A program made the translations under genes and the position numbers. Source: JBGPFS01 sp041483455 (GTDB lineage Bacteria > Chloroflexota > Limnocylindria > Limnocylindrales > CSP1-4). Taken from it: DNA of 14,972 bases. Below, in pieces: positions 1-10,475 of the stretch (the first letter of the stretch is position 1; each line of letters starts with the position of its first letter). The notes beneath the pieces were generated by a model. That model searched no databases, was not told the origin of the DNA, and worked only from the letters and a program-made list of their open reading frames with translations. Location of the stretch: the NCBI GenBank assembly GCA_041483455.1, contig JBGPFS010000038.1, positions 1-14,972 on the forward strand, written 5' to 3'.

Positions 1-19
1 CCGCCGGTCGGTGCGGCGG
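1..19 (-). terminator. GC-rich hairpin just after the debranching enzyme stop
   Basis: The bases CCGCCG (1-6) and CGGCGG (14-19) are perfect reverse complements around a 7-base loop, two bases past the minus-strand stop codon of the debranching enzyme gene. The transcript could fold into a 6-bp GC stem there. Any U-tract would lie beyond the window edge, so I cannot tell an intrinsic terminator from a chance GC-rich inverted repeat. Confidence 0.2.
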
Positions 20-21
20 CG

Positions 22-1985
22 TCAGTCTCCGCCGAGCGCCCGCCAGACACGTAGCACCTCGGCCACGCCCCAGGCCTGGTAGGGGCAGCCGCGCGGCTCG
101 AAGGGCGGCTCGGGTTCGAGGATCTCGGAGACCGAACCGAGGCCGGCCGCCCGGAGGTGATCCTCGAACGGGCGCAGGATCTCGAGGCCCGCCGCCGCGT
201 CGCCGCGGACCCTGGCCACCGCTTCGGCGTACGCGCCGATCGGCCACGTCCAGACCGTGCCCTGGTGATAGCCCGCGTCGCGGAAGCGGCGGTCGCCCTG
301 GTAGCGTGGCCGGTATGCGGGGTCGGCTGGCGCGAGCGATCGCAAGCCGAGCGGGACGGCAAGCGAACGCCCGACGGCATCCAGCACCGACGCCGCCATC
401 GAGCCGTCGACGAGCGGGTGGGGGAGCGACAGCGCGAACACCTGGTTCGGTCGGAGCGAGATGTCATCGCCGTCCGGGCCATCGACGACGTCGGCAAGGT
501 AGCCGAGCTCCGGCCGCCAGAACCGCCGGACGAACGCCGCGGCCGCGCGCTCGGCGATCTCGAGGTATCGCGTGCCGGCCCTGTCGGGATCGCCACGTTC
601 GACGAGCCATCCACCCACGAGGCGCAAGGCATTGATCCACAGCGCCTGGATCTCGACCGGCTTGCCGCGCCGCGGCGTGACCACCCAGCCATCGACCCGG
701 GCGTCCATCCAGGTCAGCTGGTAGCCCTCGGCGCCGCCACGGAGCAGGCCGTCGGCCGCGTCCATCCCGATCCCGAACCGGGTCCCGGCGACGTGCGCCT
801 CCACGATCGAGCGAAGGGTTGGCAGCAGGTCGTCGATGAGTTCGCCCGAACCAGTGGCCGCCGCGTGCGCTCCGATCGCCAGCGGATACCAGAGCGACGC
901 ATCGATCGTGTGATACTCGGGCAGCTCGTCGGTGCGGTCCGGGAAGTTGTTCGGCAGCAGCCCGTCGCGCACGAAGCGGGCGAACGAACGCAGGATCGTG
1001 GCGGCCTCGTCATGCCGGCCGGTCGCCAGGCACAGCCCTGGCAGCGAGATCATCGTGTCGCGGCCCCAGTCGTTGAACCAGGGGTACCCCGCGATCACCG
1101 TCCGCCCCGGCTCGATCGCGCCGTCGCCAACCGGGATCTCGCGCCTGACGATGAACTGGTCCGCGGCGAGCACGAGGTCCCGGACGAACGCCGACGAATC
1201 CTCGGCCTCGGCCTTCTCGAGCAGGTTCCGGTCGCGCGCGATCACCGCGGCCAGGGCGGCCTCGGGTCCCGCGGGCTCGCCCGGTTCGGCGGTGAAGATG
1301 ATCGTTGCCGGCTGATCGGCACGGAGGCCCAGGCGCACCTCCCCGGTTGCCCAGAGGTCGGATCGATCCTCGAGGCCGCGTGCCGTCTCCTCGCGATGGG
1401 CGAAGCCACGGAACCAGCGACCGCCCGGCGCGAACGAGCCACCAGGCGCCAGGATCCGAAGCGGCCGGGCCGAAACCCCGTCGGCCTCGTGGCCCATGGC
1501 GTGGTGATCGCGAAACGTGGTCAGTGGCGTCAGCTCGAGCTCGATCGGCCGGTCCGCGCCGACGCTCGAATAGTGGACGTACGTCGTATTCGCCTCGTGC
1601 GCCATCCAGACGCGTTTCTCGATGCGAACGTCGCCGATCGCATAGGTGAAGACCGGACGCATTCCCTCGAGGCGAACCGAGAGCAGCCGTCGGTAGCCGT
1701 GCTGGTCGATGGTGCCGTCGCCGTACTCGTGCGCGTGGAGGGCGACCCGCTCACCGTCGACCGTGGCCCATTCGACGAGGCCGCCGACCAGCATCGTTCG
1801 TCCCACCGGTGGCGACAGGGCCGCCACGAGCAGGCCGTGATAGGCGCGCGTCGCCGGCCCGGCGACCGTCCCGAAGGCGTAGCCGCCCAGCCCATTGGTG
1901 ACCAGCCACTCGCGCCGAAGGCCGGCCTCCAGGTCCCCGCAGACGTCCGGCCCGAGCTCGACCAGCGGCGGGCCGGCGCTACCCG

Positions 1986-1989
<4 letters not shown>
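22..1989 (-). CDS. Amylo-alpha-1,6-glucosidase (glycogen-debranching type, GH133)
   Basis: This 655-residue cytoplasmic enzyme (no signal peptide) likely removes alpha-1,6-linked glucose stubs from glycogen-like glucans. The N-terminal beta-rich domain (about residues 15-235) opens with the GDE_N-type motifs TNGLGGYAFGT (31-41) and RAYHGLL (48-54). The C-terminal (alpha/alpha)6 domain (about 270-650) carries the family signature YPWFNDWGRDTMI (302-314), then LPNNFPD (345-351), YHTIDASLWY (359-368) and a late GYHQGTVWTWPIGAY motif. The length is normal for the single-function bacterial/archaeal debranching enzyme, which lacks the 4-alpha-glucanotransferase half of the eukaryotic protein. The GTG start overlaps the stop of the upstream GH63-like gene by 4 bases (GTGA), so translation is probably coupled. 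Substrate is inferred from family: another alpha-glucan or glucoside is possible. Confidence 0.9.
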
Positions 1990-4652
<2,663 letters not shown>

Positions 4653-4657
4653 TGCCG

Positions 4658-4661
4658 ACCT
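4658..4661 (-). promoter_or_regulatory. Ribosome binding site of the GH63-like gene
   Basis: On the minus strand the bases read GCAGGTCGGCA immediately before the ATG at 4652, placing AGG six bases from the start. The competing in-frame ATG at 4685 has no purine-rich motif at that distance, so this site decides the start. Confidence 0.5.
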
Positions 4662-4824
4662 GCCATCGTTCGAATGCTGCTCCATCGGGCTGGGCCACGC
4701 CAGTTCCACCGCCCCCCGCCGAATCAGGAACCTCCTGCAACCAAACCCGGCGACTGGACGTACTATCTGCCAACCACGCGAGCCGGCACCCGGTCGCGGT
4801 GTCCAATCGATCCCCGTCCGTTCC

Positions 4825-4842
4825 GGCGCAACGTCGTGCGCC
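4825..4842. repeat. 18-base inverted repeat upstream of moxR
   Basis: GGCGCA (4825-4830) and TGCGCC (4837-4842) form a perfect 6-bp inverted repeat around ACGTCG. It ends 19 bases before the moxR ATG and just upstream of the purine-rich GAGAGAGG (4851-4858). It could be a dimeric regulator's operator or a hairpin in the moxR 5' leader. GC-rich DNA makes chance repeats of this size common. Confidence 0.3.
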
Positions 4843-4861
4843 TGACCCACGAGAGAGGCCG

Positions 4862-5887
4862 ATGAGCAAGATCCAGGAGACCGGCGACAGGGTTCTCGCC
4901 AACGTCGAGCGCGTCATCGTCGGCAAGCACCACGAGGTTCGCCTCGCCCTGGTCGCCCTGCTGTGCCGTGGCCACGTGCTCATCGAGGACGTGCCCGGGA
5001 CCGGCAAGACCGTCCTCGCCAAGGCCATCGCGCGCAGCCTCGGCTGCTCCTTCCGGCGGATCCAGTTCACGCCCGACCTGCTCCCCTCGGACGTATCCGG
5101 GCTGTCCATCTACAACCAGAAGACCCAGGAGTTCGAGTTCCGGCCGGGCCCGATCATGAGCCAGATCGTGCTCGCGGACGAGATCAACCGGGCGACCCCC
5201 AAGACGCAGTCCGCGCTGCTCGAATGCATGGAGGAGCGCCAGGCGACGATCGACGGGACGACCTACCCGATGCCCGACCCGTTCCTCGTCATCGCCACCC
5301 AGAACCCGATCGAGTACGAGGGCACGTTCGCCCTCCCGGAGGCCCAGCTCGATCGGTTCATGCTCCGGCTCCGCCTGGGCTACCCCCAGCCGCACGAGGA
5401 GATCGTCATCCTCGACGAGCAGAAGCGGACCCATCCGATCGACGAGATCCGCGAGGTCTGCGCCACCGAGGAGCTGCGCGAGCTCCAGGCCGCGGTCCGT
5501 GAGGTCTACGTCGACCCCTCGGTGAGCGACTACATCGTCCGCCTCGTCAACGGGACCCGGAACCACCCGGACATCTACCTTGGAGCATCGCCCCGCGGCT
5601 CGATCGCCCTCTACCGGGCCAGCCAGGCCCTCGCCGGGCTGGTCGGGCGCGACTACGCGATCCCGGATGACGTGAAGACGCTGGCCGAGCCGGCGCTGGC
5701 TCATCGCCTGATCATCAAGACGAGCTCGTCGATCCACGACATCTCGGCGAGCCAGGTGATCCGGGAGCTCCTCGAGGGCCTGCCGGTCGAGGCGTCGCGG
5801 CCGCCCGGCGGCGGACCGCGGACGATCCAGGCCGACCTGAGCGCGGCCACGGCGACCGCCCCCGGCGACCGAGCGGCGAGCCGATGA
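4862..5887 (+). CDS. moxR: MoxR-family AAA+ ATPase
   Basis: This 341-residue protein is a MoxR AAA+ ATPase, a family of chaperone-like ATPases thought to remodel or activate partner proteins containing von Willebrand A-like domains. Walker A is EDVPGTGKT (42-50), Walker B is IVLADEINRATPK (102-114), the sensor 1 region is VIATQNPIEYEGTFALPEAQ (143-162) and the sensor 2 region contains GASPRGS (241-247). Length and motif order are typical. The ATG at 4862 gives the normal N-terminus and follows GAGAGAGG. The reading frame stays open upstream to 4460, but that part runs antisense to the GH63-like gene and has no family match. It heads an operon with a DUF58 protein and a membrane transglutaminase, the classic MoxR genomic partners. 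The stop overlaps an ATG (ATGA, 5884-5887) that opens a 13-codon ORF. Confidence 0.93.
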   Translation: MSKIQETGDRVLANVERVIVGKHHEVRLALVALLCRGHVLIEDVPGTGKTVLAKAIARSLGCSFRRIQFTPDLLPSDVSGLSIYNQKTQEFEFRPGPIMSQIVLADEINRATPKTQSALLECMEERQATIDGTTYPMPDPFLVIATQNPIEYEGTFALPEAQLDRFMLRLRLGYPQPHEEIVILDEQKRTHPIDEIREVCATEELRELQAAVREVYVDPSVSDYIVRLVNGTRNHPDIYLGASPRGSIALYRASQALAGLVGRDYAIPDDVKTLAEPALAHRLIIKTSSSIHDISASQVIRELLEGLPVEASRPPGGGPRTIQADLSAATATAPGDRAASR

Positions 5888-5925
5888 GCCCGCTCGCGCG
5901 GATCGGACGCCTCGGCCCCCGCTGA
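5884..5925 (+). CDS. Possible 13-residue coupled mini-ORF after moxR
   Basis: An ATG overlapping the moxR stop (ATGA) begins the ORF MSPLARIGRLGPR, which ends in TGA at 5923-5925. There is no strong Shine-Dalgarno, so it would be translated only by re-initiating ribosomes leaving moxR. I recognise no function. It may be a coupling relay, a decayed gene start, or chance. Confidence 0.2.
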   Translation: MSPLARIGRLGPR

Positions 5926-5941
5926 CCTGGTCGGCTCGCTG

Positions 5942-5976
5942 ATGGAGAACCTGTCGTGATCCTGGGCGCGCGATGA
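5942..5976 (+). promoter_or_regulatory. Overlapping leader ORFs coupling to the DUF58 start
   Basis: A GGAG at 5944-5947 lies 8 bases before a GTG at 5956. That GTG starts a 6-codon ORF (read MILGAR from the GTG) whose TGA (5974-5976) overlaps the DUF58 ATG (5973) as ATGA. The GGAG is itself inside a 5-codon ORF (ATG 5942, MENLS) whose TGA overlaps the GTG as GTGA. The DUF58 ATG has no Shine-Dalgarno of its own at a normal distance, since the GGAG is 25 bases away. DUF58 translation may therefore depend on coupling to this leader. Confidence 0.35.
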
Positions 5977-7226
5977 TCCGCCGCCTCCAGGCCCTGATCG
6001 CCGCGGCGATCCTCGTCGTGACCGCGTTCTCGACCGGGCTGCAGTTCCTGTTCTACCTGCTCTACCTGGCGATCCTCATCGTGGGGGGCAGCTACATCCT
6101 GACCCGGCTCGGCCTGGCCGAGCTCGAGGCCGGTTACGCCGTCGGCGCGCTCCACGGCCACGTCGGCGAGCAGCTGCGGGTCAGCTACACGCTTCGCAAC
6201 ACCGGCCGTCTCCCGAAACCGTGGCTCGAGGTCCACAACCCGACGAGCCTGCCCGTCGCCATCCCGGGCCGGGCGCTCGGCCTCGGCTCGCGCGGCGAGC
6301 GGAGCTGGATCGCGAAGGTTCCATTGAGCCGGCGTGGCCACTTCCGGATCGAGCCGCTCCAGGTCCGCACCGGCGACCCGTTCGGGTTCTTCGAGGCGTC
6401 CGCCTCGGTCGGCCAGTCCGTGACGCTCGTCGTCTATCCGCGGATCGAGCTGCTGCCGTTCTGGGCCCTGCCTGCGGCCAACCTCGAAGGCAGCCATTCG
6501 ATGCCCGAGCGGACCCTCCAGACGAGCCCGCTCGCGACGACGGTCCGGCCGTACGCGCCGGGCGACGGCTTCAACCGGATCCACTGGCGTTCGACTGCGC
6601 GGCACGGCGAGATCCAGGTCAAGGAGTTCGACCTGGAGCAGACGGCCGACGTCTGGATCTTCCTCGACCTCGAGCGCGCCCCCCAGCGCGGGGCCGGCGA
6701 CGACTCGACCGTCGAGCTTGCCGTCCGGGTCGCCGCCTCGATCGCCGACCGGGCCTTGAACGAGGGTCGCGCCGTCGGGTTGACCGCGTTCGGTCATCGA
6801 GCCGCGATCCTGCAGGCCGACCGGGGCGGCCGGCAGCAGCTCAAGATCATGCAGCTCCTGGCAGCCGTGGAGGGCGACGGATCGGCCCCGCTCGTGGAGG
6901 GGCTCGTGACCGGGCTCGGGCGGCTGCGGCGCGGGATGACCGCGGTGATCGTGACGCCGTCGCGCGATCGTGCCTGGGTCCGGCCGCTCGCCGGTCTGCG
7001 GGGTCGCGGGGTCGGCTGCGTCGTCCTGACCGTCGACGATCGGCCGGTCGCCGGGCGAGACCGGCGAGCCGCCCCGGGTTCCGGCGCGACCCTCGACCCC
7101 CGCTCGGCGGACGATGCCGCAGCCGACCGCGCGCTCCGGGCGGCGCTGGCCGAATACGAGCTTCGGACATACGTCGTCGCCCCTGGCCGGTCGCTCGGTG
7201 AGCTGCTCGCGGCGGGTCCCCGGTGA
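5973..7226 (+). CDS. DUF58 domain-containing membrane protein
   Basis: This 417-residue protein has a hydrophobic N-terminal hairpin (two likely membrane segments, about residues 6-20 and 24-44) and a soluble, probably cytoplasmic remainder. The DUF58 signature is RPYAPGDGFNRIHWRSTAR (192-210), followed by KEFDLEQ (217-223) and WIFLDLE (228-234), where a von Willebrand A-like fold begins. Preceding motifs VRTGDPFGFFE (131-141) and VVYPRIELL (153-161) are also family-typical. DUF58 proteins sit beside MoxR ATPases in many genomes and are the presumed partner. The ATG at 5973 is the only start between an upstream in-frame stop (5940-5942) and the first conserved residues. The gene ends in a GTGA overlap with the transglutaminase gene, which implies coupled expression. 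Biochemical function is unknown. Confidence 0.9.
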   Translation: MIRRLQALIAAAILVVTAFSTGLQFLFYLLYLAILIVGGSYILTRLGLAELEAGYAVGALHGHVGEQLRVSYTLRNTGRLPKPWLEVHNPTSLPVAIPGRALGLGSRGERSWIAKVPLSRRGHFRIEPLQVRTGDPFGFFEASASVGQSVTLVVYPRIELLPFWALPAANLEGSHSMPERTLQTSPLATTVRPYAPGDGFNRIHWRSTARHGEIQVKEFDLEQTADVWIFLDLERAPQRGAGDDSTVELAVRVAASIADRALNEGRAVGLTAFGHRAAILQADRGGRQQLKIMQLLAAVEGDGSAPLVEGLVTGLGRLRRGMTAVIVTPSRDRAWVRPLAGLRGRGVGCVVLTVDDRPVAGRDRRAAPGSGATLDPRSADDAAADRALRAALAEYELRTYVVAPGRSLGELLAAGPR

Positions 7227-9571
7227 GCACCTTCGTGGCCGCCGAGCGACGGGTCGAGGGGGACGAGCGCCGGATCGTCACGGCGCCCGCCGAGGGCTGG
7301 ACGACGCTCGGCCTGGTGGCCCTCCTCAGCCTCACGTTCGCCTGGTCGCTCGACGACGCGGCCTGGGTGCTCGGGCGCCCAGGGCTGACGTCGTTCCTGC
7401 CGTGGGCCGTCCTGCTCGGGGTCGGCTGGGGCTTCCTCAGCGCGAAGGCCGGCTGGTCGCGCTGGCTCGCCCATCTGCTCGGTGCGATCTTCGGTGTCCT
7501 CATCGTCGGCGTGATCGTCGGGAGCGTCCTCGTCGGCGAAGGCTGGACGCCCGGGACGGCCTTCGTCGCGACGGCCGACTCGACGGTCGAGGCCTGGTTC
7601 GACCTGACCCGCCGGGGTCTCGCCTTCACGCAGCAGGTCGGCCATTTCATGCTCGTGCTCGGCCTGCTCGGCTGGGCCACCGGCCAGTTCGCCGGCTACG
7701 CCACGTTCGGGCACCGGCGCCCGCTCGGGGCGACCGTCCTGGTCGGGGCCGCACTGCTCGTGAACATGGCCCTGACCCGCCACGACCAGTTCGCCTTCCT
7801 GGTCGTCTACAGCCTGGCTGCCCTCATCCTGCTCATCCGGATGCACGCCGTCGAGGAGCGAGCGACCTGGCTCCGCCACCGGATCGGCGACAGCGGGGCG
7901 CTCGCCGGGCTCTACCTGCGCGGCGGGACGGTCTTCGTCGGGGCCGCCGTCATCGCCTCGCTCGCGCTCAGCTCCTCGGTGTCCGCGGCGCCGTTGTCGG
8001 GAGTCTGGCGCGGGCTGGACCATCGCTTCGCGGATCTAGGTCGCCAGCTCGAGCGGATCTTCCGGAGCGGCGGCAGCGGCCGGCTCAACGTCGTCGACTT
8101 CGGCTCGAGCGCGACGATCACGGGCGCCTGGCAGACCGACTCGACGCCGATCCTGCAGATCAAGGTGCCGGACGGCGGCCACTACTACTGGCGGGCGGTC
8201 GCCTACGATCAGTTCGACGGCCGCACCTGGAGCTGGTCGGCGCCCAGCGCATCGGACGTCGGCGGCGGCACGCCCGTCCTCGGTGGCTCGGCCGACGACC
8301 CGACGGGCCTGCAGGCCCGCCACCCACTGACCTTCTCGGTGACCGAACTCGACCAGTCGCCCGATGCGATCTTCGCCCCGGACGTCCCGCTGAGCGTGTC
8401 GACGCAGTCGAGGATCGAGCTCACCGGGACGGGTGCCAACGGGTTCTTCGCCGGCTGGACGAGCGACGCCACGAGCTACGACGTCACGGCTTCGGTCTTC
8501 ATCGATGGCGAGATCGACCCCGCGAACGGGATCACCGCCAACAAGCTCAAGGTCGCCGGAACGGACTACCGGGCGGCGCTGACCGCCCGCTATCTGCAGG
8601 TGGATCCACGCGCGATCGGGCCGGCGACCAAGCAGCTCCTCGAGGCGATCAGGGCCAAGCACCCGGACGCCCGGACCCCGTACGAGATCGCCCGGGCGAC
8701 GACCGACTACCTGCTGCGCGAGGGCGGCTTCCGGTACGAGGCGGACGTCCGGGGCCAGGACTGCGGCGGTGCCGGCGTCGTGGAGTGCTTCGCCCGCTAC
8801 AAGGCGGGCTACTGCGAGCACTTCGCCAGCACGATGGCGATCCTCCTCCGGATGCAGGGGATCCCGAGCCGCCTCGCCGAGGGCTTCCTGCCCGGTCCGC
8901 AGGCGGCTGACGGGACCCAGCTCATCCGCAAGAGCAGCGCTCATGCCTGGGTCGAGGTCTTCTTCCCGGGTTACGGCTGGTACCCGTTCGACCCCACCGG
9001 TGGCGGGGTCGGCCGCGATCGCCCGCCGGTCGAGGGGCCGGTGGTGGAGCCGCTCCCCTCGGCCTCGCCGACCCGCTCGTTCGGCCCCGACGAGACCGAT
9101 CCGCGACGCACGTTCCGGCCGCCTGGTTCGGGCGGCGCGACCGGGGGCGGGAGCACCGGAGCGGCCGGCGGTCCGGGGAGCGCAGCGCTCGCCGTGGTGG
9201 CCGTCCTGCTCGCGCTCGGCGTTGGCGGGCTCGCCTTCATCGCCTGGCAGCGCGGCCCGCGCGGCCCCGTGGAGCCCGACCGGGTCTACCGCGGGGTCGT
9301 CGGCGTGGCGCGCCGGTTCGGGTTCGGCCCCCGCCCGAACCAGACCGTCTATGAGTACACCGATGCGCTCGGCGACCTCCTGCCGGAGGCTCGTCCGAAC
9401 CTGTCGGTCGTCGCGCGGGCGAAGGTCGAGGTGGCCTACGGGAAGCGGGCCCTGGGACCCGAGCGGCTGGGCGCCCTCCGGCTCGCTCAGCGCCAGCTCC
9501 GGGTCGCGCTGTTCGGGCTCCTCTTCCGGCGGCGTCACGGCTGGTCGATCCGCCGCCGGACCCGACCCTGA
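7223..9571 (+). CDS. TgpA-like membrane transglutaminase-domain protein (DUF3488 / transglutaminase / DUF4129)
   Basis: This 782-residue integral membrane protein has about seven N-terminal membrane segments (roughly 26-42, 56-74, 83-104, 140-161, 169-184, 188-206, 235-255). A large extracytoplasmic region follows (about 256-650), then a Gly/Ser-rich linker, one more membrane helix (about 653-675) and a C-terminal DUF4129-like segment (about 685-780). The transglutaminase-like triad is complete: Cys531 in KAGYCEHFASTMA, His574 in SSAHAWVEVF and Asp590 in WYPFDPT. The core is predicted outside the membrane, so it could cleave or cross-link cell-wall or surface proteins and peptides. Its substrate is unknown; Pseudomonas TgpA, of the same architecture, is important for viability. 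It begins with a GTG overlapping the DUF58 stop. The gene converges on the phosphatase gene with 9 bases between stops and no visible terminator hairpin. Confidence 0.9.
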   Translation: MSTFVAAERRVEGDERRIVTAPAEGWTTLGLVALLSLTFAWSLDDAAWVLGRPGLTSFLPWAVLLGVGWGFLSAKAGWSRWLAHLLGAIFGVLIVGVIVGSVLVGEGWTPGTAFVATADSTVEAWFDLTRRGLAFTQQVGHFMLVLGLLGWATGQFAGYATFGHRRPLGATVLVGAALLVNMALTRHDQFAFLVVYSLAALILLIRMHAVEERATWLRHRIGDSGALAGLYLRGGTVFVGAAVIASLALSSSVSAAPLSGVWRGLDHRFADLGRQLERIFRSGGSGRLNVVDFGSSATITGAWQTDSTPILQIKVPDGGHYYWRAVAYDQFDGRTWSWSAPSASDVGGGTPVLGGSADDPTGLQARHPLTFSVTELDQSPDAIFAPDVPLSVSTQSRIELTGTGANGFFAGWTSDATSYDVTASVFIDGEIDPANGITANKLKVAGTDYRAALTARYLQVDPRAIGPATKQLLEAIRAKHPDARTPYEIARATTDYLLREGGFRYEADVRGQDCGGAGVVECFARYKAGYCEHFASTMAILLRMQGIPSRLAEGFLPGPQAADGTQLIRKSSAHAWVEVFFPGYGWYPFDPTGGGVGRDRPPVEGPVVEPLPSASPTRSFGPDETDPRRTFRPPGSGGATGGGSTGAAGGPGSAALAVVAVLLALGVGGLAFIAWQRGPRGPVEPDRVYRGVVGVARRFGFGPRPNQTVYEYTDALGDLLPEARPNLSVVARAKVEVAYGKRALGPERLGALRLAQRQLRVALFGLLFRRRHGWSIRRRTRP

Positions 9572-9580
9572 TCCGAGGGC

Positions 9581-10447
9581 CTACAGCGCTCCGGTCTGCT
9601 CCCGGCGCTCGGCGGCCGACTCGGAGGCGCCCTCGGCGGCGGGGAGCGATGCCTGGAGGGCGGCCAGGTGACCGAGCAGGTTGTGAGCTCGCAGGACCGG
9701 TCGACCCCCGTGGAGCTCGACGATGGTCAGGCCGGTCAAGCCGAACGGAAAGGCCCAGAACCGGTCGAGCGGGAGGCCCAGGAGGGTCAGCAGGACGACC
9801 TTGAAGATCCCGTCGTGACCGACCAGGAGCGTCCACGGCGTGGTCGCCGCGGTCGCGCCGGGGTAACCCGAGACCGAGACGCGCCCGGCCCCGGTGGCGG
9901 GCTCGCCGGGGGCGGCTCCGGCGAGCGTTGCGAGCACCCGCTCAAGGGCGCCTCGGGCCCGGATCGCCACGTCGGCCAGGGCCTCGCCGCCGGGCGCGTG
10001 GACGCCGACCGGGTCCCGGCGCCAGCCTTCGAGGATGTCTCCGTAGCGTTCGACGACCTGGTCGCGATGGAGTCCCTCCCAGGCGCCCTGGCCGACCTCG
10101 AGCAGCCCCGGATCGGGACGGGGGAGCGGGACGGCGCCGGCGCCGTAGCTCGACAGCAGGGCCGCGGCAGCGGCCGTGGCGGTCGCGGCCGTCCGGCCGA
10201 GCGGCGAATGGACGATCTCGACGGGGGCTCGAGCTGGGACGGGGAGGACGGGCGGCCGGTCCGGCCAGGCCAGCCGATCGGCCGCCAGGTCGGCCTGGCG
10301 CTGGCCGAGCGGCGAGAGCGGCGAGTCGAGGCGGCCCTGGAACCGGCCCTCGGTGATGGCCACCGATTCTCCGTGCCGAAGGAGGACGATGGCGGCGTCG
10401 AGCCCGGCCGGGATCATGGCCGGACCGGGCTGCCGGGCGGCCCGCAC
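9581..10447 (-). CDS. Histidine phosphatase family protein, candidate phosphoserine phosphatase
   Basis: This 288-residue protein belongs to the histidine phosphatase (phosphoglycerate-mutase-like) superfamily. The phospho-accepting motif is LLRHGES (22-28) with His25. Other catalytic positions are Arg85 in SPLGRTAATA, Glu117 in LLEVGQGAWEG and His211 in LLVGHDGIFKV. The GTG start at 10447 has GGAG about 10 bases upstream; the ATG at 10417 (278 residues) is an alternative without a clear site. It lies 28 bases after serA, which follows an aminotransferase, so a metal-independent phosphoserine phosphatase role, as first shown in Hydrogenobacter thermophilus, is attractive but inferred. Alternatives are a cofactor-dependent mutase, alpha-ribazole phosphatase or glucosyl-3-phosphoglycerate phosphatase. 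The C-terminal 25 residues are low complexity. Confidence 0.85.
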   Translation of the reverse strand: MRAARQPGPAMIPAGLDAAIVLLRHGESVAITEGRFQGRLDSPLSPLGQRQADLAADRLAWPDRPPVLPVPARAPVEIVHSPLGRTAATATAAAAALLSSYGAGAVPLPRPDPGLLEVGQGAWEGLHRDQVVERYGDILEGWRRDPVGVHAPGGEALADVAIRARGALERVLATLAGAAPGEPATGAGRVSVSGYPGATAATTPWTLLVGHDGIFKVVLLTLLGLPLDRFWAFPFGLTGLTIVELHGGRPVLRAHNLLGHLAALQASLPAAEGASESAAERREQTGAL

Positions 10448-10475
10448 CCGCGGCGGGCTCCGCCCGATCGATCGC

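Larger units (their letters stand above)
4653..4861. promoter_or_regulatory. Divergent intergenic region between glucosidase operon and moxR operon
   Basis: These 209 bases separate two divergently transcribed operons and must hold the promoters of both, or a shared one. I see no strong consensus sigma-70 pair. Weak candidates are TACTAT (4761-4766, plus strand) as a -10 for moxR with no good -35, and TTGGCA (minus strand, 4773-4768) as a -35 with no good -10. A perfect inverted repeat lies close to the moxR start (listed separately). Confidence 0.45.

Noticed and set aside
4653..4850. N-terminal extension of the GH63-like protein back to the GTG at 4850
   Set aside because: The extra 66 residues are unlike the family, would consume the whole divergent promoter region, and the ATG at 4652 has a better ribosome binding site.
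4763..9538. Series of long minus-strand open frames opposite moxR, the DUF58 gene and the transglutaminase gene
   Set aside because: All mirror confident genes on the plus strand and read as low-complexity Arg/Glu/Asp/Val strings. Long antisense frames are expected at this GC content.
9572..9580. Terminator between the convergent transglutaminase and phosphatase genes
   Set aside because: Only 9 bases separate the stops, with no stem-loop plus U-tract on either strand.
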